From: Schistocerca nitens
Taxonomy: Eukaryota > Arthropoda > Insecta > Orthoptera > Acrididae
Assembly: GCF_023898315.1 (NCBI RefSeq)
Contig: NC_064615.1
Coordinates: 1,188,373,413-1,188,437,412, forward strand
Direction of reading: 5' to 3'
DNA length: 64,000 nt
Shown here piece by piece: positions 20,560 through 31,189 of the stretch. A program made the position numbers and the translations under genes. How positions within the stretch are numbered: the stretch's first letter is position 1; every line of letters starts with the position of its first letter. Under the pieces are notes generated by a model. The model saw only the letters and a list, made by a program, of their open reading frames with translations. It searched no databases and had not been told where the DNA came from.

Positions 20560-22491
20560 TTTTGCTTTTGCTTCATTTAATGTTACATTGCTGTGCTTCT
20601 GTAAATGTGTTTGTTTGAATCGATAACACAAAACTGTATACTCCTTTCTTTGTAAAAACTTTTAGTCATGGTCTGATTCTATGCGATGTAGTATATCTGT
20701 CGTTTAAATGCTTTGTCCCATTTGGAGGGAACAAAACTTACTGTATATGATTGTAATTTTGTGTGAATAATTTTTGGTAGAAATGTCAATATGTGCAAAT
20801 GTTCTGTTTTATTTAATGTATTTGGTTGCTGTTATGTAAACTGCTGATCCTCACTTAGGGCTCTTAGTTATTCTGTATGTAAAAGTTGTTGTGGTTCCCC
20901 TCGGGAACGGAACTGTGTAGCGCGCGCAAAGTGTGGCTGGCCTGTGTAGAAAAGTCGGGGACGAACTGGGAGTCGGGGACGAACTATCAAACTGTGCACT
21001 GCCATGTAAAGTATGCATATTGTGCTGGTTCCGAGAGAGGCTTTTACTACTACTTTCCAATGCCTCGGATGGATGGATAAATAGCTGGAACTATTCTGGA
21101 ATTTGTATCTATCATCGCCACCAAGAAATGACTGAGTCCAGCAATTCTACCTGCAATTCCACCTACCAACATGCAGTTGCCACCACATTGCGCAATCATT
21201 GCATCGGAATGTTATAATGATGTACAGTGAAGGATCAGCTTAATGGATGTTTTAGTGTGCACAAATATAAGGTAATTTATACCTAAATTTATGTACCTAC
21301 CTTAATTTTTTCCTCATCATAACACCTCTCAGGTTCCTTTCCGTTTGAACTAAAGTAATTACCGAGTGTCCCTACTGAAAGAACATTTATGACCAATGTT
21401 ATGCTAATTAATGCCTCTTGAACTTAGTAAAAAGAAAGTTAAAGTTAATGTGGCAAGAGAGTGAGTTAAAGTAAATGTTGTTTGCTGAAAATAATTTTCC
21501 TATTAAAACTGCTTATTAAAGTGCTGTTGCCAACTGCAAAATTAAAAGTTCTTAAGACTGAGGCTTATAAAGTTTTGCTTAGCAAATGATCACCTTGATA
21601 TCTGTATTAAATTCAGAAAGGTGAGTCAGTTTCTTGCAATTTTGTCAACATTGTGTTTCGCTGTAGTAAAAGTGGAAAATTGCAATAGTAGGAAATTATA
21701 TGTTCATGATTGCTAAATGTTTGTCTCTCTTGTGTATTGGAAGTGCATATTAATCGTATAACTGGATCCACAGTTTGTCTATTGTGTTAATGCTGAGTAA
21801 CAAGTAACGGAAAGACCATTAATTATGAAAATCATAATTTCTTTCTTCAAATGATAGTGTGAAGCAACCCTTCAGTGGATTCCAATTAACTTTCATTTTA
21901 AATAGTAAAGTATTTAACTAAGAGAGACTTAACCTATATCCACTTAATGATTCTGCAGTGAATGTTAATAGTAATGTTATAAAGACCATTCAGTTTGAAC
22001 AAGCCCTGAAAGTAATAGTGTGTTTCGTCATCTATTATAATTTTACAAATAGTTTGTGCTGCTCTAGCTGTTTGTTCCAACCTTAACGTTAACATATGCA
22101 GGTGTCAGAGTTCATTGCACTAGCGTGTGGCCAAGTCTAGGTTGTGTTTGTCCGTTAAAGTTACGCATACCTACTTTCTTAAACGAGAACGTTAATCTTT
22201 CTCTTGCCTAATTAGGCTGGCGACCGTTTTCCATTATCAGTTAAGCAGTGCATATAGGCAAAATTTTGTTTGTTACTGTTCAAACATTTACGAAATTCTG
22301 GCTTTCACTTCCGATAAGCCACCTCCGTTAGGTACAATACGGTCAACATAATAAAATTCCTCTCAGAGGGTAACACTGCTCTGATGCGTTATACCATAAT
22401 TACTCTAACAAAATAATTCTGTTTTGCAAACTGCCTCCGGCTTCGAGGTTATGGTATAGCAGTAGCGGACGTTAGTGTTATAAAAACTGGT
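20560..22491. other. AT-rich sequence downstream of the LTR start, end of LTR not found
   Basis: It continues from the LTR-start repeat, so an unknown part of it is 3' LTR. A sequence GTAACACTGCTCTGATGCG at about 22370 weakly echoes the LTR start. No coding frames. Confidence 0.35.
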
Positions 22492-22503
22492 ACGAAAACA
22501 GTT

Positions 22504-22695
22504 GCCGGCCGAAGTGGCCGTGCGGTTAAAGGCGCTGCAGTCTGGAACCGCAAGACCGCTACGGTCGCAGGTTCGAATCCTGCCTCGGGCATGGATGTTT
22601 GTGATGTCCTTAGGTTAGTTAGGTTTAAGTAGTTCTAAGTTCTAGGGGACTAATAACCTCAGCAGTTGAGTCCCATAGTGCTCAGAGCCATTTGA
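22504..22695 (+). mobile_element. tRNA-derived SINE, head type 1
   Basis: ACGAAAACAGTT flanks it at 22492-22503 and 22696-22707 (12 bp). The A-box region (AAGTGGCCGTGCGG) and B-box GGTTCGAATCC are intact. Confidence 0.93.
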
Positions 22696-22707
22696 ACGAA
22701 AACAGTT

Positions 22708-24140
22708 CCAACAGAAACGACAACACTGACCACTGTGTGGAGGCCGTGTGGTGGTCTGCTCTCACGCACGACGAGCACCGCTCGACAATGGCCTCCGTCG
22801 ATCGAGATATAAGAACGCAAAAAAACTGACACTGTCGGAAGAAGACTCGAGTCGCTAGGGAACGCACGTAGAACGGGTAGTACGTGGGCGTGCGACCCTG
22901 CACGCTGACCCGAGTGGTGTGCACGTGCCACGCAGTCGTAGGAAGTCGCGGCAGGTAGACGAGTGGACGCGGCACGGGGGCAGGAAGGGCGTTCCGCATG
23001 TGGGCGTGGCCGCAACCGCAGCGCGAACGGAGCTGCACGGTCCGTCCACGTGAGGACGCGCACTGCTCGACTGGCGGGGCGCAGGCGACAGCAGCGTCCA
23101 CAGCCGTCTCGATCTCGTCTGAAGAACACCCGCCCCGTCGACAGGCCGGCTACACCGCTAGATCGTAATCCAATGGTAATTTGGCAGCTCGTAGATCAGT
23201 GACTCGATTTGGAATTTGTATACCCGACGTAACTGGTGGACACTATGCCCGTCCCAGATGAGGCTACTATCAACACTCTCTGCAGACTTTCACTGTATTT
23301 CCGTCGTGTCTCCTGGTGGCAGAGACAGAGAAATGAAATGAAATGATCGTATGGCATTGTTGGTCGGGAGGCCCCATGCGGGGAAGTTCGGTCGCCGTAT
23401 TGCAAGTCCTTTTTAGAGAGAGAGACAGGAGTTTGAATAAACGACAGTGTACAGCGGCGAGGGAAACGTGGCCAACACCGATACTGGCCACAAGCGTTAC
23501 ACAACGAGAACACTCACTGGATGTACACAGACGTGCACTAGGCGGGTGTTCGAGAAGGATGGTGGCTGCGGCACTGACGACACGGACTGTCACCGTACTG
23601 CAGAAGAAAACTGTGTCGTGGTGGACAGAGCGGACTGGAGCCACGGCCGCGACCACGACCACGACCACGACCACGAAATACGGCGGCCAGGGACGGACGC
23701 GGCACCTCTGGTTCTGCTTCCAGGGGATCGCTCTGGCCAGCTCGTACCGGGGTTCTGCATACGGAGTGTCGAGCTCTACCTAGGGGACGAGTATTGCAGC
23801 AACTACTCTTAGAACACCGAGAGGCCGATATCAACAGACTTGCCGTATCACACGTGTCAGTGTCTTCGGCTGCTTCTTTGTATACTCGACAATCGAGAAA
23901 CGTAGCTGTTTACTTCAGTCACAGCAGAGGAGAGCCACAAAGGTACGTGTATTTCAGCTTTAATTAAAGTCTTATGTCACTGTGTGTGTTACTTCAAGAG
24001 ACTGTTGCCTCTGGCCACTTGCGTGTACGACAGGAGAACACAACAGACATAGTCAAACTGCGCGCTAAAATGGTGTTCGTCACAATTGGTCGTCATCCGG
24101 ACTGATTTCTCACCCTGCAGCTGACTGTACACTTGCTGTC
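22708..24140. other. No gene seen; short CGACCA-type repeat
   Basis: Overlapping GC-rich frames on both strands lack motifs. A short tandem (CCACGA)n lies at about 23648-23677 and gives rise to DHDHDH or GRGRGR frames. Confidence 0.35.
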
Positions 24141-24314
24141 AGATTAAGGGTCCGGTCACACACGATCGGGCCGTGTCCCTACCGAGGCACGGCCCAACAC
24201 CGGTCTTCAGTGGGAGGACGAAATCTGCCATTGAAACGAACAAATGTAACGGGCCGGGCGCGACGAACGTCAGCGAGCATAGAGCGTGCCGGCCGCCATT
24301 TGTCGTGTTTAATG

Positions 24315-24477
24315 TTCAAATGTGTGTGAATTCCTGTGGGACCAAACGGCTGAGCTCACGACTCACACACTACTTAAACTGACTTGTGCTAAGGACAACA
24401 CACAAGCACCGTGCCCGGGGGCCGACCCGAACCTCCGGCGGCAGGGGCCGCGCAGTCCGTGACACGGCGCCACTAAG
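24315..24477 (-). mobile_element. Divergent SINE related to the common family
   Basis: It resembles the common SINE in outline (TTCAAATGTGTGTGAA, TGTGGGAC, TACTTAAACTGA, CTAAGGACAACACA, GTGCCCGGG) but differs in the body and head (ACCTCCGGCGGCAGG). I see no clear duplication. Confidence 0.55.
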
Positions 24478-24543
24478 TGAGGGGCGAGGCGGCGGTCGAA
24501 CTGTTCTGTGGACTGTGCAACCGTGCGAGACTCTGTTAAAGAA

Positions 24544-24678
24544 ATGGATACGGACAGACTAGTACAAGTTCGTAAGTCTGCTGTGCTTTACGACGAGATA
24601 AACGAAAAATACCGGAATGCCGAGCACAGAGACAGACTCTGGAAGAAAACTGCAACAAATTTGCAAGTCACTTCTTAA
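24544..24678 (+). pseudogene. N-terminal piece of a MADF-domain protein
   Basis: ATG 24544 opens 44 codons with RLVQVRKSAVLYDEINEKYR followed by LWKKTATNL, then TAA. The spacing of the LYD, YRN and LW residues fits the first two helices of a MADF (Myb/SANT-like) DNA-binding domain. The third helix is missing. It is probably part of a transposon-associated protein and not a host regulator. Confidence 0.4.
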
Positions 24679-24689
24679 TACCCGAAAGC

Positions 24690-25725
24690 GATTTATTTGC
24701 TTTTTATTTTGTAAAAAAATAAAACTTTTTGCTTCGTGTCATCTCTGTGTCAGCGAGTCGACGTATTCTTCTTGCCATTCCACACTCCCTCGTGGAGATT
24801 TGAGGAAGTTTTTTAGTCGGTCTCGTACAGCAGATACAGCCCCTGCTGATTTCACACGAATTCGACGTAGGTTTCGAAGACTTTCACAAATAGAAACAGA
24901 GACGGAGAGTTCCGAGTCACTACGAGGAACGACAGAAGCGCAGCAAGCCTCGGTTACGCCCGCACGTGTGTCACCGCACCTTAAAACCGAGAACCGGACC
25001 GAGACTCGAACACGGGACCGCCCACCTCGCGGCCACTGTAGGAAGTGAAGCTACGAGGGCGGGTGGTGGGCCGAGCTCAGTCGCCAGCGTCGTTTTAGTG
25101 TCAGACGAAATCTCAATACATCGTCGTGTTTCATAATGTTAACGACACAAAGTGATCTGGAAGAAAACCCTAAATAATGCACTCCCTACACAAAATAGCC
25201 AGCAGCAGCGAGAACACGCAACACAGTAGGAAATGGGGAACGTGGTTCGGCCAGCAGAGCCTGTACGGACGGCTTTCGGCGAAGGACGGCGGCTGTTAGG
25301 TGGCGCCTTCTCCGCAGCAACAACCCTGCTCACCGGAAGCGTGGGCTGGCTGCCGTCAGAGGCGTGTCGGGCCGGCTGCGGGCTGCGGGCAGCTGCGGCC
25401 CCCGGCACACGCGACCAAAACTAAACTTTGTTTTTGCTTATCCTCGTGTAAGGCGGCCGTCACACCGCCACGTCACGCCATGCTCGTAGACATATAGTTT
25501 AGACCAGTACATTCTAATCTGCATGCAGTCGCTTTCGGGAAAGCATTCGGTACAGCTAACTGCAGTACAGAAATTTATTTCTGTTTAAGAGATTAGGGCA
25601 TAGTGTTTCTTTATTGTCGTCCTAATATTTTGCGTACATACTAACTCAGTAGCGCCACTTGTGATCTTGTGTCTATTTTGCACACTGTTATACGGCAAGG
25701 GAGTGCGCTTGTCGTAAGCGGACAC
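24690..25725. other. No gene seen
   Basis: There are mixed GC-rich and plain stretches. No recognisable protein or repeat. Confidence 0.35.
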
Positions 25726-26029
25726 ACGGAGAATTGGTTGATGGAAGCAGCGTTGCCTGCCGTCTACAAGCTTCTGGCCTATGCTCCAATTTGCGGCAAC
25801 ACCGGGGCGCTGGGCAGGAGACCTGCGACGGCTCTGGTGATCCGGCTGTCGCTGCATCTGACAGCACGTCCTCACTCGAGAGTGGGTGGCAGGCAGCGGC
25901 GGCTTCCGCGGCCGGCTCCCTACGACTTAGCAAAGGTACGAGGAGCTAGCCCGTGTCGGTGATAGCCGGCACGGGATGCCTCTCCTGTTGCGCTGACTTC
26001 CCTGCCCAGTCCGGACGAGGGTAGAAGAT

Positions 26030-26490
26030 AAGTATGCTTGCCACTGGGGTCTCCAGTGTCAGGCGGGTGATGCAGCCCCTCGGGGAAGTAGCTGGCAAGA
26101 GAGAGAATGCCAGTGCGTACTCGGTGTGTTCGCCGGGGCGTCTCGTCCGGCAATCTGACGCGCTGGGTTCAACCGGCTGCACGAATGACGTCTGCCGCTC
26201 GGATTCTGAGCGCATCCTCGGCTCCTTTCCACGGATGACTGATTTGGTGAAGGCAACTAGCGTCGTGCGCGGGGTGCAGGCTAAGGTGAATGCATCTGGT
26301 TTGGAGCAGAGTGGAAGGTCTAAACCACAGAGTCAGACGGCTCTGCGATTTTCTCGACCTCCGCTACGGGTTACACAACTGTAAGTGCTGCCTTAACGTG
26401 TGGGGCGTGCACTGCACACAGAAAGCGGCTACCAGGCTAGCGGAGTACGTGTGGCGTGCACACGGAAATTCTTTAGATTAGAGAAACCCT
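26030..26490 (+). pseudogene. CR1 ORF1 remnant (copy A)
   Basis: Sequence around 26040-26110 (GVSSVRRVMQPLGEVAGK) aligns with the GSSNVRRVMEPLRGMAAK block of copy B ORF1. Later parts (LHNCKCCLNVWGVHCTQKAATRLAEYVWR near 26370-26460) align with the C-terminal HYTQEAATRVAGAVWR block. At least two frameshifts separate them. Confidence 0.65.
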
Positions 26491-26579
26491 CCCTTCGGAT
26501 TAAAGGCGATTTCCATCATAAATTAGCCACAAAGTCCTCAGAGAACGTTTGCCGTCGCAGATCAGAGATAGAAAAGATT

Positions 26580-27640
26580 AATATGATTTTAGTAAACTGC
26601 AGGAACATCCAAGTAAATGTCCCATAATTATTACTGCTTACTGAAGATTATAATCCACATATAGTATTAGGAACAGAAAGTTGGTTGGAACCAGACGTTA
26701 ATGACAACGAAATCCTAAGTTCATTAACTTCTTACTGGAATATTTATCGCACGGGTAAGTTAGGCGCTAATGGTGGCGGAGTGTTTACTGCAGTACAGAC
26801 TTCGATGGAATCCAGCGAGGTTATAACCGATTCCGCTGGTGAATTAATCTGGGTAAAGCTAAGTATCAAAGAGCGGCCAAAAATGGTAATCGGGTGCTTC
26901 TACTGACCGCCTGGGTCAGGAGCTATAGTGGTAGAGCGCTTCAGACAGAACTTGCAGAATATCGTTAGTAATTTTCCTGATCATGCTGTTGCAATAAGGG
27001 ATGACTTTGACTTGCTAGGTGTAGATTGGGAGTGTCCTCGTGCCAGAGACAGGGATTCAAGCGACATTCTTCTGGATGCCTTGCCCGAAAATTACTTTGG
27101 GCAGATAGTTATAGAACCAACTCGCGAGGGTACGTCTTAGGCCTCCTGGCAACAGACACACCTGAACATATCGAATCAATTAACGCAGACGAAGGTGATC
27201 ATAAGGCTGTGATAGCATCTATCACAAAGGCTCTGACACAGAATGTTAGCCGGCCGCGGTGGTCTAGCGGTTCTGGCGCTGCAGTCCGGAACCGCGGGAC
27301 TGCTACGGTCGCAGGTTCGAATCCTGCATCGGGCATGGGTGTGCCTGATGTTCTTAGGTTAGTTAGGTTTAAGTAGTTATAAGTTCTAGGGGACTTATGA
27401 CCTAAGATGTTGAGTCCCATAGTGCTCAGAGCCATTTGAACAGAATGTTAAGAATGGTAGGAAGATATTTTTGCTTATCAACAGCGACAGGATACAAATT
27501 TCAGAGTATCTGAGTAGTGAGCATCAAATGGGGGACGAAGATACGGAAAACAATTGGAAAGAATTCAAAGGAATTGTGCAATATGTCGTAGACAAGTATG
27601 TTCCGAGTAATGTACCGTTGACGTCAATCTGTTGTAGAAT
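26580..27640 (+). pseudogene. CR1 ORF2 endonuclease remnant (copy A), split by a SINE
   Basis: Blocks recognisable by comparison with copy B: MILVNCRNIQ (26584), LGTESWLEPDVN (26667-26703), GANGGGVFTAV (26766-26795), KMVIGCFY followed by TGA at 26904, and VAIRDDFDLLGVDW (26990-27030), where relatives have GGDFN. After the SINE (27249-27439), codons resume with an EFKGIVQYVVDKYVPSN block near 27560-27610. The glutamate of GTESW is kept, but the DFN asparagine is changed (DFD). Confidence 0.7.
27249..27439 (+). mobile_element. tRNA-derived SINE, head type 1
   Basis: ACAGAATGTTA flanks it at 27238-27248 and 27440-27450 (11 bp). It splits the CR1 endonuclease remnant. Confidence 0.92.
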
Positions 27641-27649
27641 TATGAAACA

Positions 27650-28265
27650 TGGTTTATGCTCAAGAATTATGACGTTCTACGAAACTCAGCTCGCTCTGTT
27701 CCTCCGTGAGATTGTGCAAATTTATATAAAAATATATAATATAATTAATTAAACAAATTGATTTTTTCGCAATTTTATCATGTTGATTCCTTATAGGTTT
27801 TTAAGCGAATTCAATGTCTTTCACTTTTAACTTACAGCGATTCCTGTATTCGCTTTGCTGTTGAGATTTACACAATTTGGTTAAATGGTTCTCCTTCCGC
27901 CATAATTGGTTCTCATTCTTGACAGTGTGTACAATACTGATTCTTAATCAGACTTCTGATGCAGGTAGCTACAGTGACATGACATTGGGATAATGCGCGG
28001 AAGAAAAGAAAACTTTCGTGGTTTTGCACAAAAACAAACTCTCAGACTTCATATTTTCACAAAATTATTATTCAGACAACATACTGTATCACAAGAAATA
28101 CGTCTGCTCGCCACGAGAACTAAAGACAGAGTCTCTCTCATAATTGTCAAAAAAAAAAAAAAAACTTTCCATCATTTGTAGCAAAATATCTCTTTGCCGA
28201 CGCTTACAGTGGCCGCGCTAGTGTTTATTGTCATTGGCAATAACTTTTATCGCAGCGTGTCGGGA
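27650..28265. other. No gene seen
   Basis: AT-rich sequence with an A-run at 28149-28163, of unknown origin between two LINE blocks. Confidence 0.35.
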
Positions 28266-28269
28266 CTTT

Positions 28270-28547
28270 TCCCTTTATGTACCCATACAAGATCCACAGT
28301 ACGGCAGACAACGGCGCTCTGGTTGGTGCGGCGTTCCTTGATTTCAGGAAGGCACTTGACGCAGTTCCGCACTGCCGTCTAGTGGAAAAAATAAGAGCTT
28401 ATCGAGTATCGGAGCAGAATTGCGAGTGGATTCAAAACTTTCTTCCAGGCAGAACTCAACAGGTAGCTCTTAACGGAACAAAATCGACAGACGTAAAGGT
28501 AATTTCCAGAGTATCCCAAAGGAAGTGTGATAGGACCGTAACTATTT

Positions 28548-28603
<56 letters not shown>

Positions 28604-28688
28604 CTAGTAGAGAGCGTCGGATGCTCTCTAAGGCTGTTCGCAGTTGATGCAGTTATCTGTAACAAAGTAGCAACGCCACAAGATTGTA
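28270..28688 (+). pseudogene. CR1-type reverse transcriptase fragment (copy A)
   Basis: It reads GAAFLDFRKALDAVPHCRLVEK (first catalytic aspartate kept in FLDF), then WIQNFLPGRTQQV. After the AT microsatellite it reads LVESVGCSLRLFAVDAVICN. The catalytic FADD is FAVD here, so the second catalytic pair is lost. An (AT)n run replaces the stretch between the PQGS-like motif (SQRKC) and LVES. Confidence 0.7.
28551..28600. repeat. (AT)n microsatellite inside an RT remnant
   Basis: About 25 uninterrupted AT units. The IYIYIY frame across it is an artefact. Confidence 0.95.
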
Positions 28689-28729
28689 AGACATGTCCGA
28701 AAGAACAGACACAATATCCATATACGTAT

Positions 28730-28852
28730 ATAAATGGTTCAAATGGCTCTGAGCACTGTGGGACTTAACGTCTGAGGTCATCAGTCCCCTAGAACTTAGA
28801 ACTACTTAAACCTAACTAACCTAAGGACATCACACAACACCCAGTCATCACG
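28730..28852 (-). mobile_element. 5'-truncated SINE, head type 2
   Basis: TATACGTAT flanks it at 28721-28729 and 28853-28861. The copy stops at ACCCAGTCATCACG, inside the type 2 head. Confidence 0.88.
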
Positions 28853-29079
28853 TATACGTATCTATGTATATAGTTCTGGCAACACCGGCCATGACCTTCT
28901 TCTTCTGTGCGGATGCACACATATTCTCCGCCCTCTTACGGGACTTGGTGAGAATGTCTTCCACGAGTAATGAGTGTGTTGGTGTGGGACCTTACGAATG
29001 CAGTGTGTGGAAGGTGAGAATATGGGTCTCGCGGGAGGCGTGCGCGAGATAGTACCTGCAGTCGCGTTATCCTCTGTGC

Positions 29080-29145
29080 CCTCGGTGGCTGAGATGGATA
29101 GAGCGTCTGCCATGTAAGCAGGAGATCCCGGGTTCGAGTCCCGGA
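29080..29145 (+). promoter_or_regulatory. tRNA-like internal Pol III promoter boxes
   Basis: The segment can fold partly like a tRNA: an anticodon-like stem TCTGC/GCAGG with loop CATGTAA, and a T-arm CCCGGGTTCGAGTCCCGG. The loop lacks the usual U at position 33 and the acceptor ends do not pair well, so I call it a tRNA-derived promoter, not a tRNA gene. Confidence 0.5.
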
Positions 29146-29242
29146 GCTGAAGGTATTACTACAATTCTAATCTCGTTCTAGACGGCTGTAGGTCATCAAT
29201 GGTGTCTGTTCTTTCGGACATGTCCGAAAGAACAGACACCAT

Positions 29243-29690
29243 ATCCATATGAGTATAAACTTATTATATCTCCAGAGCTTATTCGTTAGTTGGAACGCTG
29301 GCACACGAATTCTATGCTGCAAGATTTTAACGCCTTGTCGAACGATGGGATAAGTGTTCAAATTTACAATGGGAGTATGTTGAAAAGGAAAATAAATTTC
29401 AGGCTGGTACACAGGGCTCTATGCCAGTTTGCGAGCTGTTTGTCGACCCACCCTCGTAGCGATGTTAGCACTGCTTTGTATCTTCTCAGCGCATCAATCG
29501 CGCTCTCCGAGGTCGTGAATCGAGACTGAAGCAGCTTCTACTCAGATTGTGATGACCTGAGTGGCCCCTCACAGCTCTCTCTCAAGGCTCCTTTGCGCCG
29601 GACACTGCTTCCTTTTGCTGGAGTCTTGTTAGGACCGCGCAGCTTCATTTGTAAGAGACACGTTTCGTTGCTGAGTGATTTATTCAATAA
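29243..29690. other. No gene seen; may include the start of the CR1 5' untranslated region
   Basis: No protein-like frame. The CR1 copy B 5' region begins somewhere between about 29560 and 29780. Confidence 0.35.
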
Positions 29691-29779
29691 TAAATCCTGA
29701 GTTTCAGGTAGCTGGGCAGCGACATAACTGATCCTTATCCTTTGAGGCAGTAGCAGCCGATCGAGACAGACGCAGCAAC

Positions 29780-30074
29780 AGGGAAGTTACCGCTTTTGTG
29801 GCATTTACGAGTTCCTAACCACGAGCGAATTTTATTGTATCATCTGTGTTCTTTAATAGTCTTCTTTCTTTTCTGCATCTAAATTTTATATCTAATAGCC
29901 ACTGTTCTCACGTTTTCGTTTGCGTCGGAAAGTAAACCGATTTTGTGACATATTACAAGTTCTTAACCACGGTCGAATTATTTAGTTTCACCTGAGTGCT
30001 TCGGTAGTTAGGTTTTTCAATCTCTGCGTATTATTAGACACAGTTCCTGCGTTTTCGTCAGGGTCTACAGTAGA
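29780..30074 (+). repeat. Two ~147-bp diverged repeats in the CR1 5' untranslated region
   Basis: The block GGGAAGTTACCGCTTTTGTG...GAGTTCCTAACCACGAGCG from about 29780 is repeated from about 29927 as GGAAAGTAAACCGATTTTG...AAGTTCTTAACCACGGTCG. Both end near a CGTTTTCGT(T/C) word. They may be promoter monomers. Confidence 0.6.
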
Positions 30075-30135
30075 GTTGCGCAGCACGTGCCGATAGTCCG
30101 TTTATTGCATAGCTTAGTTTTCCACGGTCTTTAGT

Positions 30136-31119
30136 ATGGACAGGGACTGCGATTGTTGTGTGTCGATGCGAGCCGAGTTGGTGGCACTTCGCTCTCAGCT
30201 TCAGGCTGTGATGGCTTCGGTTACACAGCTTGAGGCTGCAGTGGATGGGCACCACTGTTGTGGGCCGGCTGTGAGGGTCCAACGGACGTCCAGCACTTCC
30301 GAGTCCTGCGAGCGGTCCTCACCGGGGGCCAGCCCAGTTACTGCTCGCACTGAGGCTGACCCCTCACCTGTGGTCGAGTGGGAGGTCGGCCCTGGGCGAA
30401 GCAGGTGGCGAGAGACTTCCCAGGCGGCCGCACGTAAGGCCTCCCCGGTTTTCCTGACAAACAGGTTCCAGGTGCCGTCTGTGGCTGACACTGTCGGTGA
30501 GCCGGGTGCTGTCGCCTGCCCTGTTTCAGAGGAAACCTCTCAGCCTCCAAGATCCGGACAATGACAGAGGGTGGGACTATTGGTAATTGGGAGCTCCAAC
30601 GTTAGGCGCGTTATGGAGCCCCTTAGGGGCATGGCTGCCAAGAAGGGAAAGAAAACCAATGTGCACTCCGTGTGCATACCGGGTGGAGTCATTCCAGATG
30701 TGGAAAGAGTCCTCCCGGATGCCATGAAGAGCACAGGGTGCAGCCAACTGCAGGTGGTTGCTCAAATCGGTACCAATGGTGTGTGTCACTTTGGATCAGA
30801 AGAGATTGTCTCTGGCTTCGAGCGGCTAACAGAAGCGGTAAAGGCTGCCAGTCTTGCTTGCAAGATGAAAGCAGAGCTGACCATTTGCAGCATACTCGAC
30901 AGGACCGACTGCAGACCTCTGGTACAGAGCCGAGTGGGGGATCTGAATCAGAGGCTCAGACTGTTCTGCGACCTTGTAGGCTGCAGATTCCTCGACTTGC
31001 GCCAAAGGGTGGTTGGGTTTCGGGTTCCGCAGAATAGGTCAGGTGTCCACTATACACAGGAGGCGGCTACACGGGTAGCAGGGGCTGTGTGGCGCGGACT
31101 GGGCGGTTTTTCAGGTTAG
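30136..31119 (+). pseudogene. CR1 ORF1 with N-terminal helical region and esterase-like domain, one stop codon
   Basis: Frames 30136-30564 and 30571-31119 are in the same register and are separated only by TGA at 30562-30564. The N-terminus (CVSMRAELVALRSQLQAVMA) is helical and could form a coiled coil. The second part begins GLLVIGSSNVRRVMEPL and has AQIGTNGV about 55 residues later. These match the GDS/GSN and GTN blocks of the SGNH esterase domain described in CR1 ORF1 proteins. A C-terminal HYTQEAATRVAGAVW supplies a His-containing block. No PHD finger is visible. The protein would help RNA binding or membrane association of the LINE, but its role is debated. Confidence 0.7.
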
Positions 31120-31189
31120 AGGGTCTCGGGAAAACACAAGAACGGCTTCAGTCTCAAACGGTGCAGGCTGAACACAGGAAGAACTTAGG

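Larger units (their letters stand above)
24148..24678 (+). mobile_element. Possible PIF/Harbinger-like remnant (one end plus MADF scrap)
   Basis: GGGTCCGGTCACACACGATCG at 24148 follows TTAA. That fits a Harbinger-type terminus next to a TWA target site. A MADF-like ORF lies 400 bp inside, and MADF/Myb proteins accompany such transposons. I could not find a matching right end, so this is inference. Confidence 0.3.
25730..28688 (+). mobile_element. CR1-type LINE, copy A, decayed and interrupted
   Basis: Three blocks lie in LINE order on the plus strand: an ORF1 esterase-like remnant (about 26030-26490), an endonuclease remnant (26580-27640, split by a SINE) and an RT remnant (28270-28688, split by an AT microsatellite). 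The middle stretch 27650-28265 has no recognisable LINE sequence, so some of the RT is deleted or replaced, or the RT piece comes from a second copy. The element at 28689-29242 cuts off its 3' end. Confidence 0.65.
28689..29242 (+). mobile_element. Element with tRNA-like box bounded by TGTCCGAAAGAACAGACAC repeats
   Basis: TGTCCGAAAGAACAGACAC occurs at 28693-28711 and again at 29221-29239, where its inverse copy joins it without spacer to form a perfect palindrome (29199-29242). Between them lie a truncated SINE (28730-28852), unique sequence and a tRNA-like stretch (about 29080-29145) with an A-box-like GGCTGAGATGGATAGAG and a B-box GGGTTCGAGTCCC. It inserts after the CR1 RT fragment. I recall a repeated locust element with this arrangement. 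Class uncertain: a MITE or foldback carrying a SINE-like promoter, or a SINE with a palindromic end. Confidence 0.55.

Noticed and set aside
22369-22400. Third LTR start (GTAACACTGCTCTGATGCG)
   Set aside because: Only a loose match to the LTR-start repeat, and no matching flank or purine tract.
22659-23129. 156-codon minus-strand ORF ending FVQMALSTMGLNC
   Set aside because: The end is SINE tail sequence and the rest is unmotivated GC-rich frame.
29080-29150. Apparent tRNA-Thr-like gene
   Set aside because: The T-arm is good, but the acceptor stem does not close and position 33 is wrong. It is better explained as a SINE-like promoter.
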